Shown here one piece after another: positions 1 through 8,868 of a stretch of 64,000 bases of DNA. Each line of letters begins with the position of its first letter. Within the stretch, counting starts at the first letter, position 1. Both the position numbers and the translations under genes were made by a program. The notes below the pieces were generated by a model. That model was not told the DNA's origin, searched no databases, and saw nothing but the letters and a program-made list of their open reading frames with translations. Source of the DNA: Pseudomonadota bacterium (lineage in GTDB: Bacteria > Myxococcota_A > Polyangia > Haliangiales > Haliangiaceae); NCBI GenBank assembly GCA_022360315.1, contig JAKSDA010000568.1, positions 1-64,000 of the forward strand, given 5' to 3'.

Positions 1-21
1 GTCCAAAAACCTCGGACCGAG

Positions 22-126
22 CCAGAGCGGCGAGGCGCGCCGCCAGTGGGTACGCGAGGAGTGGAGAATACTGGGTGTATTTGACCGACGAGCAAGCCCG
101 CTGGCGGTGATGGATCGCCGCTCTGG
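22..126. repeat. long imperfect inverted repeat near left edge
   Basis: A 12-bp arm at 22-33 (CCAGAGCGGCGA) is the exact reverse complement of 115-126. Inside it a second pair, about 39-49 and 101-111, matches at 10 of 11 positions. The whole can fold as a two-tier hairpin with a loop of roughly 50 nt, followed by a T-rich run near 139-143. It lies outside any gene I can support. It could be a structured RNA, a terminator-like element or the edge of a mobile element; the window starts too close to decide. Confidence 0.5.
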
Positions 127-152
127 CGACGCGGAGAGTTTTTGAACCGGCT

Positions 153-761
153 CTAAGGTGCAGCCAGTTCTATCGAGCGCAGAGCGAGTTGACTTTGGTA
201 CCATATGCTTATATCGGTGCCGTTTCCGTCCATCTCGATGAGAATCGCATCGAAGTCACCGGTATCATCTTCAAACGTGACATCGAAGATATCCGAAAAA
301 CGGCCAGATTTCGACGCGGCGAGTTTCACGTCCTCCACTACCTTGGAAGAAGGAACTCCACTGTTGGGGTTGTCCTCGACTGTCCATCGCACGGTCGCGC
401 ACCGACCTGCCGCGCATGTTCGGAAGGTACCGTTGCCGCCGAGACGTTCGAACTCGGCCCGGATCTCGAACTCGCCATCGATATCTAGCTCCGGTAGTGA
501 CCTCGCTGCTGTTGCACGCGGACACCGCCCCCCAATAGCATCACATCCTGCAGACATCACGAGACGAGCATCGGATAGACTGGCCTCGGCATCCCCACAA
601 AGCTGGTTTTCACCGGGACACATGTAATCCGGCTCCGCATTAATCGTCCAATCCTCGGGCGACTCGAAGATGTCCGTGAATATGACATCGAAGTCAGATG
701 TACCGCATGCCATTATCGAAAAACTAAAAACACTTCCCATGAGCAGACGTTTTGCAAGCAT
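153..761 (-). CDS. putative lipoprotein, unknown function
   Basis: About 202 residues when started at the ATG at 761. That start gives a compact lipoprotein signal (MLAKRLLMGSVFSFSIMAC) with the lipobox Cys at residue 19. Two in-frame upstream ATGs (785, 812) would give a longer n-region and cannot be excluded; no strong Shine-Dalgarno separates them. The mature part is acidic and contains six further Cys residues (for example MCPGENQLC and RTCAAGRC), suggesting disulfides in an exported protein. No family recognised. It stands alone, with about 240 bp of empty sequence upstream. Confidence 0.6.
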   Translation of the reverse strand: MLAKRLLMGSVFSFSIMACGTSDFDVIFTDIFESPEDWTINAEPDYMCPGENQLCGDAEASLSDARLVMSAGCDAIGGRCPRATAARSLPELDIDGEFEIRAEFERLGGNGTFRTCAAGRCATVRWTVEDNPNSGVPSSKVVEDVKLAASKSGRFSDIFDVTFEDDTGDFDAILIEMDGNGTDISIWYQSQLALRSIELAAP

Positions 762-1053
762 GGTTTTCACAGTAGCAACAGCCATGCCATCGAGTATCAC
801 AGGCACATCCAAAGCCGATTAATCCGCGTATACATCGACGATGGTTTCAGCCGGAAAGACACACCGAGCAATGTGGAGCTTTGAGGGTAACGTGCGCCAA
901 ATCGCACCACAGTGGCGGATCAAACCAGCAAATACTCGCGGCAGGACCGTTGCCATCGTCACCTGTTCAGGAGAATGTCAACAGTAGCTGGGATTGCTTC
1001 TGAAGGTCATATAGAAGCGACTGCTCACACATCACCCCCTGGATGTCGGCCTC

Positions 1054-2817
1054 TTATCCACCGACTCTGCGCAATAGCTCCAGTGCCTTGTCGAACTCGG
1101 CCCGAGTCTCGACCACGTGCAGGCGCTTATTCTCCCATATGCCCGGTCGTTGCGCGTCGGCCGATGCGATATACGTATCCTGCCTTGGTCCGATGAAATC
1201 AGGGTTGTGTTCGGCAAACTCGCCGCGGTTTCTTCCCGGACCGAGATCGAGGTCCTTGGTGTGGTGGGCGAAATCTGCCTTTGACGTATTGTCGTCGGTA
1301 CCGTGCAGGATCTGGTTGTCGATGACGGTTTGCACACGGACCAGTGCAGCGCGGGTCGCTTGTCGGATCGCCTGGACTATCGGGTCCCGGAAATCGGCTG
1401 GCATATGCTTGGACACGTCGGTTGCAGTCAGATTTTCGATCGAACCTGCGGTCTGATGGTCGGTGACAATGTCCCGCACAGTGATCCACTCGGCCCGGGT
1501 GAGTACGCCGAGGCCGATATTGAGCACAGCATCCTTTACCCATATTCCGCTGGTGTCCTTGACGCGACTCGACACTGACTCGGTCAGTGTTAGTGCAAAG
1601 ATTCGGGTGAAATAGCTCGGTCGGTTGACATCGAATAAGTCTGGTTCCGGGCCTTCCATGGTCTCGCTCGCCGCAAATGCCTGGACCTGGCGATCGTGGA
1701 AAAACCGCATGTACGGAACTGCGGTCTGCCCGGACAGAGTGCGGGAAAGTGCGTTGAGAAAAATCTTCAGCCGGGTCGATGGCCGCCGGCCGGCCGCGGC
1801 GAGCAGCAATGCCCTGATCCCGTCTTCAACCGCCAGGATCGCCCTGCCGATATCGCTGTCCGGAACCAGATTCGGATCTTTGCGGGATTCCTCCTGGAGC
1901 CTGTCCGCCGTCGCAGCATCGGTCGCAAAGTTGATTTGCGTGGTGATCCCTCCACCCTTCTGCGAGGGCCGGATGGGAATGCCCGCCACGGTCCCGGCAT
2001 TGATGTCCTTGTTGGCCTGGCCGTACGCTGTCCTGCCCGCGGGGCTGATCTGGAAAGGCTCCACCTCGACGGCCGCGAGCGGAAACGTGATACCCGACTC
2101 TTGTAGTAGAGCACCCACGAGATCCACGATCGTATTCTCCTGCGATACTTTGCTCAGGTCAGTGCGGATGAGATCGTCGACCTTTTTTACGTCGGCCGCG
2201 AGCGGGATCGGTTTGCGCCAGGACTTGGGCGTCAACCTGCCACTGGACGGTGTCTCCATCAAGAATGGCGGGCTGACCAGCTCCAGGGCGTCGCTAGCGT
2301 CGGTCTCGAGCACAAATGGCAACTCGGTCAGCGGCATCCTCTCGAACGACCGCGCGACTTCTAGGTGATCGATACCGCGAAGCGGTCCATCAGTCATCTG
2401 TGCGAACTCGTGCTCGAACCCCACGGTCGTGTACTGGTACGGAGTTGTGGCCGGATCCTTTTTTACCTCGTTTTGGAGCTTGCCTTGATCTTCTAGAAAT
2501 TCTTTGAACGTGCCAGCCGCGACTCGACGCTGAATTACGCCCCGGGACGCATTTGCCTGGCTCGGCCGCACGGGACAATCAGGTGTACTAGATGGCTCGC
2601 TTCTCTCGCTCCCCTCGTTTGCCTCCCTGCGAGAATCGGACATTGTAGGCGGCTTGATTCTCACGCTCCCTTCGGGAGCCTCCCTGCGAGAATCGAGCCA
2701 GGCTATCCCATACGGCGGTGGCAAGAGCGCAGCAACCGAATCTCCTGTCGGTTTGCGCTCGGTCGTATCGCGCGTCCGTGAACTGGCTGGCTTGTCTCTC
2801 TGTAATGGCTGCTTCAA
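1054..2817 (-). CDS. large protein with amidoligase-like motifs, possible effector
   Basis: A 587-residue protein without signal peptide or membrane segment. The first 100 residues are low complexity and hold a 19-residue tandem repeat (DSRREAxEGS, twice). Next comes VIQRR, a short motif common just after the DUF4157 region of phage-tail-like (eCIS) effectors and polymorphic toxins, although no DUF4157 HExxH is present here. The central part has GFEHEFAQM, then LETDASDALELVSPPF, then GGGITTQINFAT. This order resembles the G-x-E-x-E, ELVSPPL and GxHxHV-like motifs of the amidoligase family (glutamine-synthetase-like fold), which forms amide or isopeptide bonds. The assignment rests on motif spacing only. 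The C-terminal third (HHTKDLDLGPGRNRGEF) is unrecognised. Function is inferred and uncertain. Confidence 0.6.
   Translation of the reverse strand: MKQPLQRDKPASSRTRDTTERKPTGDSVAALLPPPYGIAWLDSRREAPEGSVRIKPPTMSDSRREANEGSERSEPSSTPDCPVRPSQANASRGVIQRRVAAGTFKEFLEDQGKLQNEVKKDPATTPYQYTTVGFEHEFAQMTDGPLRGIDHLEVARSFERMPLTELPFVLETDASDALELVSPPFLMETPSSGRLTPKSWRKPIPLAADVKKVDDLIRTDLSKVSQENTIVDLVGALLQESGITFPLAAVEVEPFQISPAGRTAYGQANKDINAGTVAGIPIRPSQKGGGITTQINFATDAATADRLQEESRKDPNLVPDSDIGRAILAVEDGIRALLLAAAGRRPSTRLKIFLNALSRTLSGQTAVPYMRFFHDRQVQAFAASETMEGPEPDLFDVNRPSYFTRIFALTLTESVSSRVKDTSGIWVKDAVLNIGLGVLTRAEWITVRDIVTDHQTAGSIENLTATDVSKHMPADFRDPIVQAIRQATRAALVRVQTVIDNQILHGTDDNTSKADFAHHTKDLDLGPGRNRGEFAEHNPDFIGPRQDTYIASADAQRPGIWENKRLHVVETRAEFDKALELLRRVGG
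2621..2695. repeat. 57-bp imperfect tandem duplication inside CDS
   Basis: An 18-bp core (GCCTCCCTGCGAGAATCG) occurs at 2621-2638 and 2678-2695, exactly 57 bp (19 codons) apart. It encodes two copies of DSRREAxEGSxR in the N-terminal region of the minus-strand protein. The second copy sits next to a palindrome (GCTCCC-TTC-GGGAGC, 2665-2679). Confidence 0.7.
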
Positions 2818-2916
2818 CTCAAACTCTGCCTTGCCAGCAACCCGTGGGCATTGCTCTCGAGTAGCACACTGTTATTATCCATGGCTGCGAACCGAAATGG
2901 CTGCGGACTGAACAAT

Positions 2917-4296
2917 ATGGAACCCGTCTTTACCAATGATGCCATCGTACTCGGACTGCTGGCTGTCGTGTTGGGGCTGATCTTCTACACATCGAGGTTG
3001 CCGGGCTGGCAAAAATTTTACAGATATATTCCAACCCTGCCACTGGCCTATTTCCTGCCCGCGTTCCTGTATTGGCCGCTGGGTCTGATCGCGGCAGAGT
3101 GGTTCGACAACAGTCTGCTGGACCATCTTCAACAATTGGGGCATATCCCGCCAGAGGGATTGAGCTTTAGTGGGATGCGCGAATGGATGGATAATGCAGG
3201 CATCGCCAAAAGCGAGTATGAAGCTTTTCAACGGAAGAGCCAACTGTACTACGTGGCTTCCCGATACTTGCTGCCGGCCAGTGTGCTCTTGCTGTGCCTG
3301 AGCATCGATCTCAAGGGAGTCATTCGCCTCGGGCCAAAAGCGGGCATCATGTTCCTGGCCGGTACCGTGGGAGTCATGGCCGGCGGGCCGATTGCCCTTC
3401 TCGTCATTGCGTACATTGCACCTGATGGCTTCATCCCCGCATCTCCCGACGAGATCTGGCGAGGTCTGTCAACTGTGGCCGGAAGCTGGATCGGAGGTGG
3501 CGCCAACCAGGCGGCCATGAAAGAAATCTTTGCTGTCGATGACACTCTTTTCGGCACCATGGTGGTGGTCGATGTCGTGGTCGGCAATATCTGGATGGCC
3601 TTTCTGCTCTATGGAGCCAGTATCACAGATGAGCTCGATCGCGTGCTAAAAGCCGATAGTCAGGCAATCGAGGATTTAAAAAACCGAATCACTGCCTACC
3701 GGGCCAGTATCGAGAGTATTCCGAGAACCCAGGATATGATGATTATTCTGGGCGTGGCCTTTGGCGGGGTTGCTCTGGCTCACGGGGTCTCCGAATTCAT
3801 GGTGGATTGGCTGGGTCAATACGAAGAGGGTCTCAAGGCAGCCCGGCTGGACTCTCTGATATCGAGTTTTTTCTGGATCATTGTGGTCGCAACCACTGTC
3901 GGTCTGGCCCTTTCATTTACCCGGATGAGAAGGTTGGAAGGAGTCGGTGCTTCCAATTGGGGCAGTGTATTCATTTTTGTTTTGGTCGTGACCATTGGGA
4001 TGAAAATGAATCTGGGTGATATTCTGGATAATATCGGACTCTTTGCCATCGGCGTAGTGTGGATGCTGATCCACGTCATCGTTCTGCTGACCACGGCCAA
4101 GTTCATCAAGGCGCCCTTCTTCTTTGTCGCTGTCGGTAGTCAGGCCAATATTGGAGGCGCAGCTTCTGCGCCAATTGTCGCATCGGCGTTCAGTCCGGCA
4201 TTGGCTCCAGTGGGTGTACTGCTGGCAGTCGTGGGCTATGCGCTGGGGACTTATGCGGCCTGGCTATGTGCGTTGTTGATGCAGGGCGTGGCTTAG
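2917..4296 (+). CDS. DUF819 family multi-pass membrane protein
   Basis: A 459-residue integral membrane protein from the ATG at 2917 (MEPVFTNDAIVLGLL). This start matches the TNDA(I/V)VLGLL beginning usual for DUF819 (YjcL-like) proteins; in-frame ATGs at 2851 and 2881 would add a polar tail. About ten to twelve hydrophobic segments alternate with short loops. Conserved-looking blocks are GPIALLVIAYIAP, AGSWIGGGANQAAM and VGSQANIGGAASAPIVASAF, the last two resembling the repeated glycine-rich elements of secondary transporters. The substrate of DUF819 is not established. Its TAG stop overlaps the stop of the convergent synthetase-like gene, so it is not part of that operon. Confidence 0.85.
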   Translation: MEPVFTNDAIVLGLLAVVLGLIFYTSRLPGWQKFYRYIPTLPLAYFLPAFLYWPLGLIAAEWFDNSLLDHLQQLGHIPPEGLSFSGMREWMDNAGIAKSEYEAFQRKSQLYYVASRYLLPASVLLLCLSIDLKGVIRLGPKAGIMFLAGTVGVMAGGPIALLVIAYIAPDGFIPASPDEIWRGLSTVAGSWIGGGANQAAMKEIFAVDDTLFGTMVVVDVVVGNIWMAFLLYGASITDELDRVLKADSQAIEDLKNRITAYRASIESIPRTQDMMIILGVAFGGVALAHGVSEFMVDWLGQYEEGLKAARLDSLISSFFWIIVVATTVGLALSFTRMRRLEGVGASNWGSVFIFVLVVTIGMKMNLGDILDNIGLFAIGVVWMLIHVIVLLTTAKFIKAPFFFVAVGSQANIGGAASAPIVASAFSPALAPVGVLLAVVGYALGTYAAWLCALLMQGVA

Positions 4297-6467
4297 CCGG
4301 TCCCCTGGCCCGATTTGGCCGGCCATGGGGAGGTGGCGAGAAGAGACGGGCCCTGGCCCAGGCGTTGCCACAGCTCTTCGCAGGTATGGGGCGCGAACGG
4401 GCCCAGCAAGCACACCAGGGTGCGCGCGCCCTCGGCCACGAGCGCGACGTCGCCCGAGTCCGGCTGGTCGCCGTTCAGATGAGACTCGGCAAAGCTGGCC
4501 AGAGTGTTGCGCAAGCGATGAAGTTCTTCCAGGCAGCCACTCATGCGATAGCTGTCGAGAAACGCCGTGATCCGCTGGACCGCGCGCTCGACGGCGCGGG
4601 CGATCTTGCGCTGCGCGCGCGAAAGTGACGCCCCGGGCTCGACCAGCGGTTGCGGCCATGGCGCGCCGGCCAGCGCTGGCTTCAGCCGGTCGATGTGGTC
4701 GACGATGAGTTGCCACACCGAGACCAGCAAGCGCTCGGATTTGTCGATTTGCGCATCGGACCACTCGGTCTTCTTCAACGGACTGGCCGACCACAGGATG
4801 TGGATGCGCAAGACATCTGCGCCGACCCGATCGATGACCTGCTGGGGATCCACGGTATTACCGTGATGCTTGCTCATCTTTTTGCCGTCTTTGAGCACTG
4901 CATCGTGTCCGTGATAGCACCGAATTGGCTCGGGATCGCTCAATATATCCAGATCGTAGAGGACCCGGCCAATAAATCGATAGAGGTGAGCGTAGAATAC
5001 CGAGTCGACTCCATTGTGAAACCAATCGACCGGCATCCAGCGGGAGAAGTCGTGGGCAGAAAACGAAAAGTCTCCGTCGAGGCGGCTGGCGCAGGCCAGA
5101 AAACACCAGATGACGTCGAAATAACAATCCAGTGTATCGCTCTCGCGCTCGGCCGGGCGACCGCAGCGCGGGCACGGGCAAGAAGCCGGCACGGTGTTGT
5201 CGCTTTGCCACGGCGGCAAGGGCACGGGAAGTTGATCGCGAGATACGGCAACCGGGCCACATTCGGCACAATACACCATGGGAATCGGGGTACCCCATCG
5301 CCGCTGTCGAGACACCAGCCAATCGTGTACCCGGTAGTGAGTAGCCAGACGCACGACGTCTTTGCGGCCATCGTCTTGGCTGACATTTTGGCCGATTTTC
5401 TGGCCGATGTTGGCGTCGCCAGCCAGCTCGACACCGGTGGCAAACGACATTTCGACCCGACGCGTGACCCACACTGGCAAGGGCTGGCCAGTGAGTGGGT
5501 GGCAGGCGTGAAGACCGGTATCGACACCGTCGTCGCCCTGTTCGCGGCTCTGCTGGTCGCGCCGCCGCCGTCCGACAGCCTGGCGGCGGGTGCGCTCGAC
5601 ATAAGCTTGGACCGCTCCGGCGCCCGGAGTGTCGGCGAGCGCCCGGGATAATCCGTGGTGACCCACCGCGACCTCGACCCGGGTCGCCCGGGCGATAACG
5701 GCGCGATCGCGAACAAAAGCGGTGAGCGTCGTGCCCGGTGCTTCGAGCACGCGCAGATCGACCTCAAAGCCCTCGGTACGGGCCATGAATCCAGCCAGGA
5801 GCCGGCGTATCTGGTCACTCCAGCCCGACAGTGATTTGAGGGTCTCGTCGAGCAAGGCGGTATAGCGGGACAGGCGGACAAACCACTGCGCCATTTCTCG
5901 CAACTCGACTGGATGCTCGCAGCGCCAGCAACAGCCGTCGATGACCTGGATATGGGCCAAGGTGGTCGCACAACTGGGGCAATAGTTGAGCTCCGCAGTG
6001 CCCCGGTAGATCAGTCCGTGTTCGAACAGTTCGAGAAAGAGCCACTGTGTCCAGCGGTAGTACTTGGGATCGCAGGTGTTATGGATATATCGCCAGTCAT
6101 AGCTATATCCGAGCGCGATCATCTGAGTCCGCATGCGCTCGATATTGGCCCGGGTCAGCTGGTCGGGAGCAACTCCCTGTTTTTCGGCGGCGAGTTCGTT
6201 GGGCAGTCCAAACGCGTCGAACTCGAAGCTGTAAAGGACGTCCTTTCCCCGCATCCGCTGGTAGCGCGCCATGACATCGCCCAGCGTGAATGTGCGCACA
6301 TGGCCCATGTGCAGGTCGCCGTTGGGAAACGGACCGCCGTCGAAGTTATAGAACGCCTCGCCGGTCGGGGTATCTGCGGCCTCGAAGCATCGGACCTCGA
6401 TCCAGCGCTTTTGCCATCTGTCCTCGATGGCGCGACGGAGCTCTATGCCCAGGCCAGCGCCACTCAC
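4293..6467 (-). CDS. leucyl-tRNA-synthetase-like protein, RiPP-operon paralogue
   Basis: A class I aminoacyl-tRNA synthetase paralogue of about 724 residues, against about 860 for housekeeping LeuRS. The start is taken as the GTG at 6467, because GTGA overlaps the TGA of the preceding gene, as at every upstream junction; an ATG at 6542 is the alternative. Catalytic signatures are intact: FPNGDLHMGH (HIGH-type, residues 53-56), a LeuRS-like DAFGLPNE block and KMSKHHGN (about 530-537). Zinc-ribbon-like cysteine pairs flank the core (CPSC, CWRC, CAEC, CPRC). The CP1 editing domain is decayed: the TTRPDT threonine-rich motif is not recognisable, and MSYGTGA..VPAHDERD is replaced by MSFATGVELAGDANIG. 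The protein stops just after the anticodon-binding helical bundle (WPAKSGQGTG), so the VQVNGK-type C-terminal domain is absent. I infer a specialised enzyme: aminoacyl donor, ligase or resistance copy. Confidence 0.85.
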   Translation of the reverse strand: MSGAGLGIELRRAIEDRWQKRWIEVRCFEAADTPTGEAFYNFDGGPFPNGDLHMGHVRTFTLGDVMARYQRMRGKDVLYSFEFDAFGLPNELAAEKQGVAPDQLTRANIERMRTQMIALGYSYDWRYIHNTCDPKYYRWTQWLFLELFEHGLIYRGTAELNYCPSCATTLAHIQVIDGCCWRCEHPVELREMAQWFVRLSRYTALLDETLKSLSGWSDQIRRLLAGFMARTEGFEVDLRVLEAPGTTLTAFVRDRAVIARATRVEVAVGHHGLSRALADTPGAGAVQAYVERTRRQAVGRRRRDQQSREQGDDGVDTGLHACHPLTGQPLPVWVTRRVEMSFATGVELAGDANIGQKIGQNVSQDDGRKDVVRLATHYRVHDWLVSRQRRWGTPIPMVYCAECGPVAVSRDQLPVPLPPWQSDNTVPASCPCPRCGRPAERESDTLDCYFDVIWCFLACASRLDGDFSFSAHDFSRWMPVDWFHNGVDSVFYAHLYRFIGRVLYDLDILSDPEPIRCYHGHDAVLKDGKKMSKHHGNTVDPQQVIDRVGADVLRIHILWSASPLKKTEWSDAQIDKSERLLVSVWQLIVDHIDRLKPALAGAPWPQPLVEPGASLSRAQRKIARAVERAVQRITAFLDSYRMSGCLEELHRLRNTLASFAESHLNGDQPDSGDVALVAEGARTLVCLLGPFAPHTCEELWQRLGQGPSLLATSPWPAKSGQGTG

Positions 6468-7822
6468 GCTGCGACCGGATGATCGAAAAACGATCGCTGC
6501 ATGGCGTGGGGGTTCAAACCCACGCGATCCAAGAACTGCCACTTTTCTTCAAAGTCACCGGTAGGCAGGCGATAAAACGCCGAGAAGAGCTGTGACGAGC
6601 GGCTTATCATGTCGATCAGCCATGCTTTGTCGTCGCCCTCGTAGAGCTGGAGTTGCGACGAGTGCTGGGGAGAAAAAACAATTTTGTCGCGGTGGAGCTT
6701 GTAAAGGGCCGAGTAGGAGTAGGGCAAGGCGAGGTTGAGCTGGGGGCACGCCCCCTGCGCGGCAAAATACACCAGAGTGCATACGGTCTCTTCCAGTTCG
6801 GCCAGCGACTCGTCGGGTATACCCCACAGAAACGAAGTGGTCACGAATGGAAAGCGATCCACAGACCGCTTGATAATGTCGGCCGTACGTTGCGTGGTGA
6901 TCGCCTTGTCGATCACCTGGAGGACGCGATCCGAGCCGGATTCCACACCGTAGAAGATCTTGCGGCATCCGGCGCGGTACATGCGATCCATGAGTTCATC
7001 ATCCATCAGATCGACGCGAGCATAGCAGCCCCATTCGAACTCCAGACCTCGTTTCATGATCTCGTCACAGATCGCCAGCACTGTGGGACGCGAGAGGACA
7101 AAGGTGTCGTCGATGACAAAAACATCCCGGGCCCCATGGTCGCGGACCAGGGTCTCGAACTCGGCAACAAAACGCTCGACCGGGCGACGGGTGTGCTTGC
7201 GGCTCCAAAATGGAGCGATATCGCAAAAACTGCAGTCAAATGGACAGCCACGACCAAACTGGATATCTACAATACGATAGTCAGTCAGATCGACATGGTG
7301 ATACGCGGGCCACGCAATCTGGTCGAGGTCGTCAATGCGCGGCCGCGCCTCGTTGGTGCGAATGGTATCGCCCTGGCGATATACAAGGCCGGGGATACCA
7401 TCGAGTGCAAGGCCCTGGCGCAAACGGTCCATCAGCTCGACGACCGTGCGTTCGCCTTCGCCCACCACCACGATATCTATATCTGGACAAAAGTCCAAAA
7501 GCGGCCCGGCCACCGCCGAGGGCCCGATGCCCCCGGCAACGATGATGCGATCGGGTTCGGCGCGCTTGATGCGACGAGCTGCCTCGATGAGTAGAGGTAG
7601 CGCGTAACTCATACAGCTCATGCCGAGAACTCGCGCTCCCCCGCTGGCAAATCGGGCCAGGGTATCTGGTAGCCACGGCTCGTCGAGTGAGCACTGCTGA
7701 TAATCGCGCAATTCGACCTCGTAGCCAGCTTGCTCGAGCGCCGAAATCAAATACAGGCAACCGTGCGGAGGTACCTTGACAGCGCTCGGCAACACCACAT
7801 TGACCAGGGTCATATCACTCAT
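6464..7822 (-). CDS. B12-binding-domain radical SAM enzyme
   Basis: 452 residues. An N-terminal Rossmann-like cobalamin-binding domain (about 5-140; GMSCMSYALPLL, VAGGIGPSAV, VVVGEGERTVVEL) precedes a radical SAM domain with C193-x3-C197-x2-C200 (GCPFDCSFCD), which ligates the [4Fe-4S] cluster that cleaves SAM. The MoaA/B12 layout continues with FVIDDTFVLSR and FYGVESGSDRVL. Known relatives in peptide pathways methylate unactivated carbons or do other radical chemistry, and this one probably acts on the precursor encoded upstream. Its ATG overlaps the kinase-like gene's TGA (ATGA) and its TGA overlaps the synthetase-like GTG (GTGA), implying translational coupling. Substrate and reaction are inferred. 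Confidence 0.9.
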   Translation of the reverse strand: MSDMTLVNVVLPSAVKVPPHGCLYLISALEQAGYEVELRDYQQCSLDEPWLPDTLARFASGGARVLGMSCMSYALPLLIEAARRIKRAEPDRIIVAGGIGPSAVAGPLLDFCPDIDIVVVGEGERTVVELMDRLRQGLALDGIPGLVYRQGDTIRTNEARPRIDDLDQIAWPAYHHVDLTDYRIVDIQFGRGCPFDCSFCDIAPFWSRKHTRRPVERFVAEFETLVRDHGARDVFVIDDTFVLSRPTVLAICDEIMKRGLEFEWGCYARVDLMDDELMDRMYRAGCRKIFYGVESGSDRVLQVIDKAITTQRTADIIKRSVDRFPFVTTSFLWGIPDESLAELEETVCTLVYFAAQGACPQLNLALPYSYSALYKLHRDKIVFSPQHSSQLQLYEGDDKAWLIDMISRSSQLFSAFYRLPTGDFEEKWQFLDRVGLNPHAMQRSFFDHPVAA

Positions 7823-8868
7823 GCAGACTCCGTTGTGGTCATCCGCGGCGGGACTTTCTCGTCGGGCACCGACCCGGGCACAGACTCAGCTGTCCCGGCA
7901 CCGACCAGGTCCAGGATCGCGTGCAGCGCGTCCCCTGGGCGCCGGCTGCCGACCCGCAGCGCCTGCGCGTGACCGGCCAATATCAGGGCGTCGTCGAGGT
8001 AGCGTTCGTGAAGCGGGATGCGCGTCAGGTCGGCGCCGAGGGGAAAAATCACGTTGCGCAACAACTCGATGGCAGCGTTGGCCGGACTGATCGGTGCGAC
8101 GCCCGCGCCGGCCTGGCCGTCGAGAAAAATCAAAAAGTCGGGCCGAAACGGCTCGGCCACAGCTTTCCACCGGTCGACTAGCCAACGCGGCTCGTTCAAC
8201 AGGGCAATGTCTGGCCGCCGTCCTTCGAGCTCGGGCAGAAGTGGCGCACCGGTATCCTGCGCGCCGCGTACGATAAACGGGGTGGGAAATGGATCACATG
8301 TGCCATGGTTGCGCCGTACCGGAGTGGTGTCGTCGGCACCGTAGCGAAAACCGCGCTCGATGAGTGCCAGACTGAGTGAGGTTTTGCCCACTGCGGCTTC
8401 GCCAATGAGCAAAAGCCCGCATCCGCCGCCGCAAACACTGGCAGCGTGAAGGGTGACGTGGGTCCTTTCCGAGATGGCGACGACTGCCAGGCGCAGCAGT
8501 TTGGACAGGTAGTAGCGCAGCATGGTGCGATTGGCGACGACCACCGCGTAATCGAAGGAATCGACGACCACGGCGTGGCCGGGAATGGGGCGGGGCGAGG
8601 CGAGCAGCCCGGCGAGTACGTCGGCCGCGGGGCTGTCCTGTTCGACGACCCACATTCGGCCGGGCAGCCGATCGTCCTGTGCGTCCCGGCGGAAATAGCG
8701 ATAGATGCGCTCCAGGTAGGCCAGCGGCCCTTGCGATGAGGCGTGGACGCGAAAGGGCGCGCCGAGAAACTCAAAATCGCCGGTGTGGCGCAAAGTACGA
8801 GATAATTCTGTTCGCGCCGCTATGTCCCTGTTCAAGCTGCCGGTTGCGAGCCGGGCCAGGCTCTTCAT
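7819..8868 (-). CDS. HprK-like kinase domain protein (RiPP tailoring)
   Basis: 349 residues from the ATG at 8868, chosen because ATGA overlaps the stop of the upstream radical SAM gene; an in-frame ATG at 9045 would bury the start inside that gene. The C-terminal half has the HPr-kinase fold signatures: LHAASV (about 140-145), a P-loop GEAAVGKTSL (156-165) and GFRYGADD with the acidic pair of the metal site. The N-terminal 130 residues have no recognised domain. Kinases of this type occur in lasso-peptide and other RiPP clusters, where some phosphorylate a serine of the precursor; here Ser35 or Ser41 of the precursor are candidates. No HPr or PTS gene lies nearby, which supports a peptide-modifying role. 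The substrate is inference. Confidence 0.8.
   Translation of the reverse strand: MKSLARLATGSLNRDIAARTELSRTLRHTGDFEFLGAPFRVHASSQGPLAYLERIYRYFRRDAQDDRLPGRMWVVEQDSPAADVLAGLLASPRPIPGHAVVVDSFDYAVVVANRTMLRYYLSKLLRLAVVAISERTHVTLHAASVCGGGCGLLLIGEAAVGKTSLSLALIERGFRYGADDTTPVRRNHGTCDPFPTPFIVRGAQDTGAPLLPELEGRRPDIALLNEPRWLVDRWKAVAEPFRPDFLIFLDGQAGAGVAPISPANAAIELLRNVIFPLGADLTRIPLHERYLDDALILAGHAQALRVGSRRPGDALHAILDLVGAGTAESVPGSVPDEKVPPRMTTTESA

Noticed and set aside
4650..5651. 333-codon plus-strand open frame
   Set aside because: Antisense to the LeuRS-like gene, whose conserved motifs prove the other strand is coding.
6490..6525. T-arm-like hairpin GTGGGGGTTCAAACCCACG, resembling part of a tRNA
   Set aside because: It lies inside the B12 radical SAM coding sequence, and no acceptor, D- or anticodon arms fit around it.
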